NCBI GenBank assembly: GCA_913064725.1
Contig: CAJYAI010000005.1
Location: 1-64,000 of the forward strand
Direction: 5' to 3'
Length of the DNA: 64,000 nucleotides
Source of the DNA: an uncultured Alteromonadaceae bacterium
GTDB lineage: Bacteria > Pseudomonadota > Gammaproteobacteria > Pseudomonadales > Halieaceae
A program made the position numbers and the translations under genes. Positions within the stretch are counted from its first letter, which is position 1. The number at the start of each line of letters is the position of its first letter. Below, in pieces: positions 28,625 to 36,928 of the stretch. The notes beneath the pieces were generated by a model, which worked only from the letters and a program-made list of their open reading frames with translations, had not been told where the DNA came from and did not search any database.

Positions 28625-29332
28625 ATGACACATAGCAACGTTGATCCTGATGAGATCGCTAAATTTGAAGCCCTGGCGTCGCGCTGGTGGGACGAGAATA
28701 GTGAGTTTAAGCCTCTGCACGATATCAACCCCTTGCGCGCCAGCTGGATTGACCAATTTAGCGAAGTAAAGGGTAAATCACTTATCGATGTCGGCTGCGG
28801 CGGCGGCCTATTAAGTGAGGCAATGGCGCATCGCGGTGCAACCGTGACAGGGATCGATATGGGCGAGGCGCCCCTTTCAGTTGCGAGGATTCATCTTCTT
28901 GAGTCACAACTCGACGTTGAATATCGGCAAACCACGGCGGAAGCGATCGCAGAGGAGCGCCCGGCAACCTACGACGTCGTAACCTGCCTTGAGATGTTAG
29001 AGCACGTTCCCGACCCTTCGAAAGTCATTCAGGCTTGTGCCGACATGGCCAAGCCGGGCGCCGATCTCTATTTCTCTACGATCAACCGCAACCCTAAAGC
29101 TTGGCTTTTTGCCATCGTGGGCGCCGAATATGTCCTAAACCTACTGCCTAAGGGCACGCACGAATACAACAAGCTGATTAAGCCTTCAGAATTGGCTCGA
29201 TGGGCTCGCGCCGCGGGGCTAAAAGTCGAGGCATCGATAGGCCTGACCTATAACCCGCTGACGAAGCATTACCGATTGGTAGAGGGCGATGTATCGGTCA
29301 ATTATATGATTAGAACGAGTAAGCCTGCATGA
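28625..29332 (+). CDS. ubiG: Ubiquinone biosynthesis O-methyltransferase
   Basis: A 235-residue SAM-dependent methyltransferase acting twice in ubiquinone synthesis. The beginning, NVDPDEIAKFEALASRWWDENSEFKPLHDINPLR, is diagnostic of UbiG; the SAM motif is LIDVGCGGGLLSEAMA, followed by VVTCLEMLEHVPDP. I take ATG 28625 (MTHSNVD) because E. coli UbiG starts at the same place relative to the NVD segment. ATG 28589 and TTG 28565 are alternatives in the same frame. It overlaps gph by four bases. Confidence 0.93.
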   Translation: MTHSNVDPDEIAKFEALASRWWDENSEFKPLHDINPLRASWIDQFSEVKGKSLIDVGCGGGLLSEAMAHRGATVTGIDMGEAPLSVARIHLLESQLDVEYRQTTAEAIAEERPATYDVVTCLEMLEHVPDPSKVIQACADMAKPGADLYFSTINRNPKAWLFAIVGAEYVLNLLPKGTHEYNKLIKPSELARWARAAGLKVEASIGLTYNPLTKHYRLVEGDVSVNYMIRTSKPA

Positions 29333-30009
29333 GAGATCGCGGCTTTGAGGCCTTCGTATTTGATCTAGACGGCACATTAGTCGATACAGCAAGCGAACTC
29401 ATCTCGGCCTACAGAACGCTCTGTATCGAACTGGGGGGCGGCGAAAAGCCCTTTGATGAAGCGCGCAAACTGATCTCTCACGGCTCAGGGCGATTAGTCA
29501 CAGAAGCTACCGGCATCGAAGAGGGAGACCCCCGTTGGGAGCTCTATCGTCAGCAGTACTTGGACTGGTACGAGGCCGTCTTAGGAACAACAGCGACCCC
29601 ATACAATGGACTGGTAGACGCGGTTAAAGTGCTAAGCAACAACGGCAAGAAGTGGGGGGTGGTGACGAACAAATTTCGACGGTTCGCGGAGCCTTTGATG
29701 GCTAGCATGCCGTTCGATCCACCCGCAGGTAGCCTGGTCACTCCTTGCGATGTCGTCATGGCAAAGCCACATCCGGAACCTATTTTTCTGGCCGCAAAGG
29801 AGCTGGCAATATCAGCCGAGGATATGGTTTATGTTGGTGACCATGTTCGTGATATTCAGGCCGGTAACGCTGCCGGTTGCTTTACCATCGCGGTCAAGTA
29901 CGGCTATATAGAGGACCACGACGAACCCGAGCAATGGGGTGCAGACCTCTGCATTGAAACACCTGAAGCACTTAGCCAATGGATACAGGAACAAGTCTCA
30001 TGCCCATAG
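29329..30009 (+). CDS. gph: Phosphoglycolate phosphatase (HAD family)
   Basis: The 226-residue HAD hydrolase has motif I FDLDGTLVDTASEL near the N-terminus, the motif II/III region GVVTNKFRRFAEPLM and AKPHPEPIF, and motif IV YVGDHVRDIQAGNAAG. Between ubiG and yciK it fits the Gph/MupP group. In Pseudomonas the gene at this place (mupP) acts on MurNAc-6-phosphate in peptidoglycan recycling, so that role is as likely as phosphoglycolate salvage. Its ATG overlaps the ubiG stop and its 3' end overlaps the yciK start. Confidence 0.85.
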   Translation: MRDRGFEAFVFDLDGTLVDTASELISAYRTLCIELGGGEKPFDEARKLISHGSGRLVTEATGIEEGDPRWELYRQQYLDWYEAVLGTTATPYNGLVDAVKVLSNNGKKWGVVTNKFRRFAEPLMASMPFDPPAGSLVTPCDVVMAKPHPEPIFLAAKELAISAEDMVYVGDHVRDIQAGNAAGCFTIAVKYGYIEDHDEPEQWGADLCIETPEALSQWIQEQVSCP

Positions 30010-30752
30010 CACCCGCTTCTTGGTCAGCCGCAGCTCACGAACTAGCGGGTAAAACAATCCTGGTGACGGGCGCTGCCGAAGGTATTGGACGAGCGGCCAG
30101 CCTCGCCCTCGCGAGTGCTGGTGCCGAGGTGCTTTTATTAAGTCGTAACGAGGCCCGACTAGAATCGCTGTACGATGAGATCGTGGCAATGGATGGACCG
30201 TTGCCGGCGCTCCTGCCAATGGACTTGGCGAAAGCCACCCATGACGACTTTGTGACGCTTGCGGGGTCACTTGGTGAGGCGCTACCCAAGCTCGATGGGC
30301 TCCTACACAACGCCAGTCTGCTCGGAGATCGCAAACCCATTGCGCAAACACGAGCCACAGCCTGGCACGAGGTCATGCAAGTTAATGTCAACGCGGGCTT
30401 TATGCTCACTCAAGTATTGCTACCCATGCTGAATGAGGCACCCACTGCATCAGTGGTCTTTACAAGCTCGGGGGTCGGCCGAACGGGACGTGCCTATTGG
30501 GGTAGTTATGCCGTCTCAAAATTTGCGACGGAAGGGCTCATGCAGGTCCTCGCTGACGAATTAGAGGCAACGTCTTCAATCCGAGTGAATAGTCTCAACC
30601 CTGGCGCGGTCAACACCGCGATGAGGCGATCTGCCTATCCTGCAGAGCCGCCAACGACAAACCCAGATCCGACGGATATTATCCGTGAATGGGTCTATTT
30701 GATGAGTGATGCCAGCGCCCATTTAAACGGACAAGCGCTTAATGCGCAGTGA
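30000..30752 (+). CDS. yciK: YciK-like short-chain dehydrogenase/reductase
   Basis: The 250-residue SDR has the cofactor motif ILVTGAAEGIGRAASLAL, LDGLLHNASLLG (the NAG-type segment), a serine in VVFTSSGVGRTG and the catalytic YAVSKFATEGLM, followed by VNSLNPGAVNT. It is cytoplasmic. I start at ATG 30000, 10 bases after AGGA, rather than the ORF-track start seven residues upstream inside gph. The gene is last in the mtaD-ubiG-gph-yciK operon; its substrate is unknown in all species I know. Confidence 0.88.
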   Translation: MPIAPASWSAAAHELAGKTILVTGAAEGIGRAASLALASAGAEVLLLSRNEARLESLYDEIVAMDGPLPALLPMDLAKATHDDFVTLAGSLGEALPKLDGLLHNASLLGDRKPIAQTRATAWHEVMQVNVNAGFMLTQVLLPMLNEAPTASVVFTSSGVGRTGRAYWGSYAVSKFATEGLMQVLADELEATSSIRVNSLNPGAVNTAMRRSAYPAEPPTTNPDPTDIIREWVYLMSDASAHLNGQALNAQ

Positions 30753-30776
30753 GGCGGGCCCTAGTACAGCCTCACT
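30748..30776. terminator. Inverted repeat spanning two convergent stop codons
   Basis: AGTGAGGC at 30748-30755 pairs perfectly with GCCTCACT at 30769-30776 around a 13-base loop. The left arm contains the yciK stop and the right arm contains the rluB stop, read in opposite directions. No strong T-run follows on either side, so it is a plausible bidirectional terminator or mRNA 3'-end stabiliser rather than a classical intrinsic terminator. Confidence 0.5.
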
Positions 30777-31686
30777 TACCGCGGACCTTGCCCCGATTTG
30801 CAATATGCTTACCGCTCTTTTGAGCCTGCCTCTCTCGCTTGTCAGCGAGCTTTTTGGGCGGCTGGTACACAGGCTTGGGCTCCAGCTGACCCATGGTGTA
30901 AACCACGTCGGCGTCTCGCGCACCCAGCTCCATCCACTGGCCTTTTTTAAGTTTTGACGGAATAAAAACGTCACCGTATCGAACGCGTTTCAAGCGCGAC
31001 ACAGTGACACCCTGAGACTCCCATAACCGACGGACTTCTCTGTTTCTGCCCTCGGACAAGACCACGTAGAAAAATCGATTGATGCCATCGCTGTCACTGC
31101 CGCCCTCTTGGATGTCGGTAAAGCGCGCCGGTCCATCGTCCAAATCCACACCTGTCTTTAAGCGATTGAGCATCGCGTCATCGACTCGACCCATAACCCG
31201 AACCAGGTACTCGCGTTCAACCTGCCGTGACGGATGCATGAGGGCATTAGCCAACTCGCCATCGGTTGTTAGTAACAGTAGACCCGATGTGTTGTAGTCA
31301 AGCCGACCGACAGAGACCCAACGCCCAGACTTTAGTCGCGGCAACCCATCAAATACGGTCGCACGTCCCTCAGGATCCTTGCGTGAGCACACTTCACCTA
31401 CGGGCTTGTGATACAGCAAAATTCGATTCTCGATTTTGTCATCCAGCACCACCGGACGACCCTTTATCTTAATCTTGTCAGCCGTAACGACGCGATCACC
31501 CAGCTTGGCAACCTTGCCATTCACTCTGATCTCACCGGCCTGTATGCTTTCCTCTAGTTTCCGGCGCGAACCCAGACCTAACCGCGCGAGTACTTTCTGC
31601 AGCTTCTCGCCATCCGGCTTAACTTCGTCGTACTTTACACTTGGCTTTTCAACAGGCCGTTCAACTTGCTCTTTGCGCTTTTTCAT
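30772..31686 (-). CDS. rluB: Ribosomal large subunit pseudouridine synthase B
   Basis: The 304-residue protein has a basic N-terminal tail, then an S4-type RNA-binding domain (EKLQKVLARLGLGSRRKLEESIQAGEIRVNG), then the catalytic domain with VSVGRLDYNTSGLLLLTTDGELANALMHP containing the catalytic aspartate, and NREVRRLWESQGVTVSRLKRVRYG. This is the RsuA/RluB layout; the KLxKVLA start and downstream position after scpB fit RluB, which modifies 23S rRNA position 2605. A lysine-rich tail follows. Its ATG overlaps the scpB stop. Confidence 0.94.
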   Translation of the reverse strand: MKKRKEQVERPVEKPSVKYDEVKPDGEKLQKVLARLGLGSRRKLEESIQAGEIRVNGKVAKLGDRVVTADKIKIKGRPVVLDDKIENRILLYHKPVGEVCSRKDPEGRATVFDGLPRLKSGRWVSVGRLDYNTSGLLLLTTDGELANALMHPSRQVEREYLVRVMGRVDDAMLNRLKTGVDLDDGPARFTDIQEGGSDSDGINRFFYVVLSEGRNREVRRLWESQGVTVSRLKRVRYGDVFIPSKLKKGQWMELGARDADVVYTMGQLEPKPVYQPPKKLADKRERQAQKSGKHIANRGKVRGK

Positions 31687-32342
31687 TCTGAATCGATCGC
31701 CTCATGATCCAGAATAGAGTCTACGGCAATGCCCTGATCATCTGGTTGGTCAGGTTCATTCTCTTCCCCACGCGAATCGTGAAACTCCTCTAAGGGCAAT
31801 GCGCTGGTCATAGTTTCTAGGTCTTTTACATCGGCCAAAGGCGGCAACTGATCGAGTGACTTCAAGTTAAAATAATCTAAAAACGCGCGCGTTGTCGCAT
31901 ACATGGCCGGCTTGCCCGGCACATCGCGATGCCCAACCACTTTGACCCAATCTCGTTCAAGCAGACTTTTCATAATATTACTGGACACCGCGACGCCTCG
32001 AATATCCTCAATTTCGCCGCGGGTTATGGGCTGACGATAGGCTATGAGTGACAACGTTTCTAACAGGGCGCGCGAGTACCTAGCGGGACGCTCACTCCAC
32101 AACTTGCTCACCCACGGCGACAAGTGCTGACGCACTTGAAATCGATATCCACTCGCAACCTCCGCGAGTTCAAAACCTCGACCCTCACAGCGCTTACCGA
32201 CCTCAATCAAGGCCGCGCTAATATCACTCGCCGCCGGCCGATCCAGCTCATCAAACAGTTGAGCTATCTGCTTCTTTGTCAGAGGTTCTCCAGCCGCCAG
32301 GAGCGCGCCTTCGACGATCTCCACCAGATCATGATCATCCAT
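31683..32342 (-). CDS. scpB: Segregation and condensation protein B
   Basis: The 219-residue protein has tandem winged-helix domains: VEIVEGALLAAGEPLTKKQIAQLF near the start, then RYSRALLETLSLIAYRQPITRGEIEDIRGV and WVKVVGHRDVPGKPAMYATTRAFLDYF. ScpB binds ScpA and SMC/Smc-like proteins in chromosome condensation. An acidic, low-complexity tail follows from about residue 175. It lies 8 bases after scpA and overlaps rluB, the usual scpA-scpB-rluB order. Confidence 0.95.
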   Translation of the reverse strand: MDDHDLVEIVEGALLAAGEPLTKKQIAQLFDELDRPAASDISAALIEVGKRCEGRGFELAEVASGYRFQVRQHLSPWVSKLWSERPARYSRALLETLSLIAYRQPITRGEIEDIRGVAVSSNIMKSLLERDWVKVVGHRDVPGKPAMYATTRAFLDYFNLKSLDQLPPLADVKDLETMTSALPLEEFHDSRGEENEPDQPDDQGIAVDSILDHEAIDSE

Positions 32343-32350
32343 AAATAGCC

Positions 32351-33268
32351 TTACTCACTTCTCGCCTTAATGTGGATCGGTGCGAACGCCTCAGACTGCA
32401 CAATATCCACGAGAGACTCTTTAATTAACTCTAATATCGCAATAAAGGTTACGACGACACCCAGTCGCCCCTCTTCGACCTTGAACAAGGAATCGAAGGA
32501 ACAAAACTCCCGCTCTTGCAATGCCTGAAGCACATCCGCCATACGCTCTCGTGTCGAGAGGGACTCGCGCTTTATCTGGTGGCTTTCGTACAAATCGGCG
32601 CGCTTTAATACCTCAGAAAATGCGATGACCAGATCCTGCAAATCGACGTCAGGTAACGGCTTTTTAAGATCAGATATGGGTGGCTCCGCCGAACCGACCC
32701 AAGTATCACGCTCGACGCGAGGCAAGTCCGCCATATCTTCCGCGGCTTTTTTGAAACGTTCGTATTCTTGCAGGCGCCGAACCAGAGTGGCTCTAGGGTC
32801 TTCCTCTTCCTCATCCGAATCGGTTGAGCGAGGCAGCAGCATCCGCGACTTTATCTCAGCCAACATCGCGGCCATAAGAAGGTACTCAGCAGCCAACTCA
32901 AACTGCATGGCATCCATGAGTTCGACATACTGCATGTACTGCTGCGTAATGCTGGCAACATCAATATCGAGAATATCTAAATTTTGCCGCCTGATAAGGT
33001 ACAGCAGCAAATCCAGCGGCCCCTCAAAAGCTTCTAAAAACACCTCCAAGGCACGCGGCGGGATGTAGAGGTCTTTCGGGAGCTCCGTAAGCGCCTCCCC
33101 CAACACAATGGCAAAGGGCATTTCTCCCTGTTGAGGCTGGCCCATTCGCTTTTCAACCGCCTTCGATTCACGAAGCGATACAACCGACTGGGTCTCGACG
33201 CTAGCTACCTGCTCGGTAAGAACGGGGGCCGAGTCATCTGGGTCTGTATGTTCAGTTATGTCAGTCAC
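32351..33268 (-). CDS. scpA: Segregation and condensation protein A
   Basis: A 305-residue kleisin. The core begins VFLEAFEGPLDLLLYLIRRQNLDILDIDVASITQQYMQYVELM (about 85-125), followed by AAEYLLMAAMLAEIKSRMLLP, with a C-terminal winged helix (GVVVTFIAILELIKESLVDIVQ). The first 65 residues are a divergent extension rich in acidic residues. The start codon is GTG 33268, placed just after the 16-bp tandem repeat that fills the gap to yciO. GGGA, contributed by the repeat end, is the only nearby ribosome-like sequence. Confidence 0.94.
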   Translation of the reverse strand: MTDITEHTDPDDSAPVLTEQVASVETQSVVSLRESKAVEKRMGQPQQGEMPFAIVLGEALTELPKDLYIPPRALEVFLEAFEGPLDLLLYLIRRQNLDILDIDVASITQQYMQYVELMDAMQFELAAEYLLMAAMLAEIKSRMLLPRSTDSDEEEEDPRATLVRRLQEYERFKKAAEDMADLPRVERDTWVGSAEPPISDLKKPLPDVDLQDLVIAFSEVLKRADLYESHQIKRESLSTRERMADVLQALQEREFCSFDSLFKVEEGRLGVVVTFIAILELIKESLVDIVQSEAFAPIHIKARSE

Positions 33269-33270
33269 GT

Positions 33271-33398
33271 TATCCCAGGCCCTATTTATCCTAGGCCCTA
33301 TTTAATCCAGGCTCTATTTAACCCAGGCCCTATTTATCCGAGGCCCTATTTATCCGAGGCCCTATTTATCCGAGGCCCTATTTATCCGAGGCCCTATA
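33271..33398. repeat. 16-bp tandem repeat between yciO and scpA
   Basis: Eight units with the consensus AGGCCCTATTTATCCG run head to tail. Units 4-7 are identical; units 1-3 differ at one to four bases and the last unit degenerates at 33399. The repeat fills the entire intergenic gap in a same-strand operon: the yciO stop codon lies within the last unit and the scpA GTG follows two bases after the first. The unit length is not a multiple of three, and two of three frames of each unit contain a stop on the minus strand. Confidence 0.95.
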
Positions 33399-34014
33399 CC
33401 AAGCCGTCTGAGCTGCCCAAGCCCTGTCGTAGCAGGCGAATATCCTCACCGCTCATATCGATAACAGTGGTCGGTTCTAGTCCGCAATAGCCACCGTCAA
33501 TGACCAGGTCGACATCCCGCTCAAGCGTTACCCTTATATCGTACGGGTCACTGAGCGGATAGTCATCTCCGGGAAGCAATAGTGTGGCAGACATAAGAGG
33601 CTGTCCTAGTTCAGCCAACAAGGCTTGTGTTATGGCGTTATCAGGGACTCTGAGACCAATGGTTTTCCGCTTCGGGCTCATCAACCGCCTCGGAACCTCC
33701 TTACTCGCCTCAAAAATAAAGGTGTAAGGTCCGGGCGTCGCATGCTTGATCCGACGATATGCCGAGTTATCTACCCGCGCAAACCGGGACAGCTCAGACA
33801 AATCCTGACACACCAAGGTAAAATTATGGTCGTCGTCTAACTGACGAATCCGCCGAATTCGCTCAGCACCCGCTTTATTGTCGAGCAGGCAACCCAATGC
33901 GTAGGCCGAATCCGTTGGATAGGCAATGACACCTCCCGCTTGCAGAATACCGACGGCTTGATTAATCAGGCGGCTTTGAGGGGTCTGAGGGTGTAGAGTG
34001 AAAAATTGACTCAC
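33394..34014 (-). CDS. yciO: YciO/Sua5/YrdC-family protein
   Basis: The 206-residue protein starts VSQFFTLHPQTPQSRLINQAVGILQAGGVIAYPTDSAYALGC and contains RIRRIRQLDDDHNFTLVCQDLSE, TPGPYTFIFEASKEVPRRL, KRKTIGLRVP and GLEPTTVIDMSGE. It is close to E. coli YciO over its whole length, a paralogue of the threonylcarbamoyl-AMP synthase TsaC whose own role is uncertain. The start is GTG 34014, overlapping the rnm stop as GTGA; the eight extra residues of the ORF track are not supported. Its stop codon falls inside the tandem repeat. Confidence 0.93.
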   Translation of the reverse strand: MSQFFTLHPQTPQSRLINQAVGILQAGGVIAYPTDSAYALGCLLDNKAGAERIRRIRQLDDDHNFTLVCQDLSELSRFARVDNSAYRRIKHATPGPYTFIFEASKEVPRRLMSPKRKTIGLRVPDNAITQALLAELGQPLMSATLLLPGDDYPLSDPYDIRVTLERDVDLVIDGGYCGLEPTTVIDMSGEDIRLLRQGLGSSDGLV

Positions 34015-34847
34015 TGGAACGACTCCAGAGCATCCCAAATATAGTGATTGACGGGTAATCGGTCCGCGTCTACACCCAGCTTTGGACCGTATTCAAAATC
34101 GCGATGAAAATCCGATCCCACCGAGGGAATTAACTCGGCGGCATCCGCCAACTGAACCAGCCGCTTCAAATCCACAGGGGGTTGACGCCCGTTCAGTATC
34201 TCCAGCCCCACTCCACCCGCTGCTTTGAAATCGTTTACTAAGGCGCGCAGCTTCATTCCTGTCAGCTTGTATTTCAGCGGATGCGCCAGTACCGCCGCGC
34301 CCTGTGACTCTGTGATCGCGCCCACAACATCGCTTATGGACGGCCAAAACATTTTCACATCACCGGGCTTACCCGCACCCAGGTACTTATCAAACGCCTC
34401 TGTAATCGACGAAACACAGCCATTGTCGACCATCCAGCCCGCAAAGTGAGGACGACCAATCTGGCTGTCACCCGCTCTATTGCGTGCACCGTGCAATGCG
34501 CCCGAAATTCCCACCTTCTCGAGCCGCGACGCAATTTTTTCTGCACGTTGCTGTCGAGCTTCCGTCAGCTGACTTACCATGGCCATCATGCTGGGAGCAG
34601 ACGCATCGAATCCCAGTCCGATAACGTGAATCGTGGTGGTCGCCCACTTACAAGACAGCTCGACGCCCGAAATCAATCCAACCTCACGCGCTTCTTTGCT
34701 ATCCTTAACCGCGTCGTATCCAGCAGTTGTGTCATGATCGGTGATCGCAAATCGAGTGACACCGGCTTCTTTTGCGCGCACGAGGAGCTGCTCGGGCGAT
34801 AATGCGCCATCCGAGGCGAGAGAATGCGTATGGAAGTCGACGATCAC
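34011..34847 (-). CDS. rnm: PHP-domain phosphoesterase (YciV/RNase AM type)
   Basis: The 278-residue PHP protein begins VIVDFHTHSLASDGALSPEQLL with the HxH metal motif, then RFAITDHDTTAGYDA, SGVELSCKW, VGRPHFA-type IGRPHFAGWMVDNG, VLAHPLKYKLT and VGSDFHRDFEYGP. E. coli YciV was first described as a 3',5'-nucleotide phosphatase and is now known as RNase AM, which matures rRNA 5' ends. I start at GTG 34847 with GGAG 10 bases upstream; the ORF-track start 31 residues earlier overlaps the divergent yciB. It heads the yciO-scpAB-rluB set. Confidence 0.93.
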   Translation of the reverse strand: MIVDFHTHSLASDGALSPEQLLVRAKEAGVTRFAITDHDTTAGYDAVKDSKEAREVGLISGVELSCKWATTTIHVIGLGFDASAPSMMAMVSQLTEARQQRAEKIASRLEKVGISGALHGARNRAGDSQIGRPHFAGWMVDNGCVSSITEAFDKYLGAGKPGDVKMFWPSISDVVGAITESQGAAVLAHPLKYKLTGMKLRALVNDFKAAGGVGLEILNGRQPPVDLKRLVQLADAAELIPSVGSDFHRDFEYGPKLGVDADRLPVNHYIWDALESFQ

Positions 34848-34912
34848 AAAGATTAATCTCCGAGCACTGACGGCTCGTACTAATAACGAAATCATATGGT
34901 AACAGAGCTGAC

Positions 34913-35521
34913 ATGAAGCAACTCCTTGAATTCCTACCACTTGTTATTTTTGTAGTCGTTTTTAAGTTATCTGGAACCACGCTGACCATCGCAGAGTTCG
35001 ACTACACATTCGACGGCATTTATACCGCCACGCTTGCTCTTATAGTCGCGACGCTGTTGCAGGTGATCTTAGTGAAGGTCATTTGGGGGTCAGTTGAAAA
35101 GCGACTCTTAGCCGTTGCGGCCCTCGTACTCGTCTTTGGCAGTGCCACTGTCCTACTTAGAGATCCCGTGTTTATTTTGTGGAAGCCAACCGTTTTAAAT
35201 TGGACTTTTGCCGCCGTATGCGCAGGCTGGCACATCGTACGACACCGCTGTTTGTTTGAAGCGCTGCTGCCCAGCGAGATTGAACTGCCACAGTCAGCAT
35301 GGCTAAAAGTGACCATCGTATCGACCTTTCAGTTTCTCATGGTGGGGGCTCTCAACCTCTACGTCGGGTTTAACTATTCGATGGACACCTGGGTGACGTA
35401 TAAGCTCTGGTCACCACTGGCATTGACGATTCCGTGGATGATCTTGCTCGGTATTATCATGGGACCACACATCAAAAACGCACAAAAAGTGGCTAACGAT
35501 GAGACCACAATCAGTCCGTAA
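34913..35521 (+). CDS. yciB: Septation protein A / intracellular septation family (YciB)
   Basis: The 202-residue inner-membrane protein has five or six hydrophobic segments, starting KQLLEFLPLVIFVVVFKL and ending WSPLALTIPWMILLGIIMGP. Its family signatures include FLPLxxF, RDPVFILWKPTVLNW and LNLYVGFNYSMDTWVTYKLW. YciB proteins interact with division and envelope-growth proteins in E. coli; the molecular role is poorly defined. It is divergent from rnm across a 65-bp spacer. Confidence 0.93.
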   Translation: MKQLLEFLPLVIFVVVFKLSGTTLTIAEFDYTFDGIYTATLALIVATLLQVILVKVIWGSVEKRLLAVAALVLVFGSATVLLRDPVFILWKPTVLNWTFAAVCAGWHIVRHRCLFEALLPSEIELPQSAWLKVTIVSTFQFLMVGALNLYVGFNYSMDTWVTYKLWSPLALTIPWMILLGIIMGPHIKNAQKVANDETTISP

Positions 35522-35544
35522 TACCGCTTGGAGGCGGTTAAACT

Positions 35545-36288
35545 ATGGGTAGTTTTAAGGCAGCAATAGTTCAATCAATGGTGGCCATTACACTTGTCGC
35601 TGCCTTCATCGCAAGCGCCGCGCAGGGACAACCGGTAGACGATGCCAATGCGTCAGGCACCGCCGTAGTTGAGGGCGAGACGCGGTACATAACGGACCTC
35701 ATTTTCACACCCGTGAGAACAGGCCCCGGTGGTGATTACCGAATCGTCAATAAGGGTCTGCCATCGGGTACATCAGTCACCTATTTCGGTACAACCGACG
35801 ATGGTGTCTGGGCAGAAGTTGAAACACGCGGGGGAACTCGGGGTTATCTGAGAGCACAGTACTTGCAAACGGAAACGCCGAGAGCCACTCAAATTAACAC
35901 GCTGCAGTCGCAGCTTGCACAGAGCAATGAGCGCGCCGAAAGACTGAGCGCAGAATTAAACGACGTGCAGGCGCGCCTGACATCGATCAGCTCCGAGGCA
36001 GGATCTGCAGAGCAAGTCTTAAGCGACACTCAAGCCGAACTGGCTGAAATTAAGCGCATTTCATCAAATGCGATGCAACTCGATCAGCTTACCAAGGAGC
36101 TGTCGGCCAAGATCGAGAATGTCACGTCGCAGAATGATTTGTTATTACTTGAAAATGCGCGACTGGGTGATCGAGTCGCGAGCAATCAACGGCTGGAGGG
36201 CGTGCTGTTCTTAGTGGCAGGTATTGTCATCGCGCTCGTGCTCCCCCGTCTCACCGCAAAGCGCCGTCGGCCGGGTGGTTGGCGCTAA
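35545..36288 (+). CDS. TIGR04211 family SH3-domain membrane protein
   Basis: The 247-residue protein has a signal peptide (AAIVQSMVAITLVAAFIASAAQG), an SH3b domain (about 45-105; YITDLIFTPVRTGPGGDYRIVNKGLPSG and WAEVETRGGTRGYLRAQYL), a long coiled coil (about 110-200; QLAQSNERAERLSAELNDVQ) and a C-terminal membrane helix (VLFLVAGIVIALVLP) followed by basic residues. This matches the YgiM/TIGR04211 family. GGAGG stands 10 bases before the ATG. The product probably spans the inner membrane with SH3 and coiled coil in the periplasm; the function is unknown. Confidence 0.87.
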   Translation: MGSFKAAIVQSMVAITLVAAFIASAAQGQPVDDANASGTAVVEGETRYITDLIFTPVRTGPGGDYRIVNKGLPSGTSVTYFGTTDDGVWAEVETRGGTRGYLRAQYLQTETPRATQINTLQSQLAQSNERAERLSAELNDVQARLTSISSEAGSAEQVLSDTQAELAEIKRISSNAMQLDQLTKELSAKIENVTSQNDLLLLENARLGDRVASNQRLEGVLFLVAGIVIALVLPRLTAKRRRPGGWR

Positions 36289-36334
36289 GCAAACTACAAA
36301 CTCTTCCTACGATACAACGATGAGATGATCAAAC

Positions 36335-36928
36335 ATGTATAGACGCTCTTTACTAACGCTGTTGGCCGCCGTTTCATTGCTCGTCTGCACCGCAAACGCA
36401 ATCGCTGCAAATCCAATCGTCAAACTACAAACAAGTGAAGGCGACATTACGGTCGTACTCTTTGCCGATAAAGCGCCAAAAACAGTGGCTAATTTTCTCG
36501 CTCATGTCGACGAGGGTTTTTACCAAAATCTGGTGTTTCACCGTGTCATCGACAACTTCATGGTCCAAGGCGGGGGCTTTGACGTCGATCTCAAGCAAAA
36601 ACAGACAGAGCGAAGTGTGATCAACGAGTCAAAAAATCGCCTGCACAATGACCGCGGCACACTCGCTATGGCACGAACCAGTGACCCCGACTCGGCTGGA
36701 AGTCAGTTTTTTATCAATCAACGCAATAACCCTAGGCTTGATTGGACACCGTACAAACCTGGTTACACTGTTTTTGGCGAGGTTATTAGTGGCATGCGGA
36801 TCGTCGACTTCATGGCTTCAACACCTACTGGTAACGCGATGGGGATGTCAGATAAGGGGCCAATGCCACTGCAGAATGTGCCAATTGATCCGATTGTGTT
36901 GCTCAACGTCACTCGTGTCTCACCATGA
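36335..36928 (+). CDS. ppiA: Periplasmic peptidyl-prolyl cis-trans isomerase (cyclophilin)
   Basis: The 197-residue protein has a signal peptide (SLLTLLAAVSLLVCTANAIAA) and a cyclophilin domain: VANFLAHVDEGFYQNLVFHRVIDNFMVQGGGF (catalytic arginine in FHRV), then GTLAMARTSDPDSAGSQFFINQRNN and PGYTVFGEVISGM. It should assist proline isomerisation of secreted proteins, as PpiA does. Its stop overlaps the pdxJ start (ATGA). Confidence 0.92.
   Translation: MYRRSLLTLLAAVSLLVCTANAIAANPIVKLQTSEGDITVVLFADKAPKTVANFLAHVDEGFYQNLVFHRVIDNFMVQGGGFDVDLKQKQTERSVINESKNRLHNDRGTLAMARTSDPDSAGSQFFINQRNNPRLDWTPYKPGYTVFGEVISGMRIVDFMASTPTGNAMGMSDKGPMPLQNVPIDPIVLLNVTRVSP

Noticed and set aside
33131-33490. Plus-strand 119-residue ORF with repeated GPIYPRPYL-like peptide
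   Set aside because: It is the translation of the 16-bp repeat on the strand opposite scpA and yciO, flanked by these genes, with no supporting start signal.
34847-34940. 31-residue N-terminal extension of the PHP protein
   Set aside because: It would overlap the divergent yciB leader and start region; the family begins at the VIVDFHTH segment, where a GTG with GGAG upstream exists.
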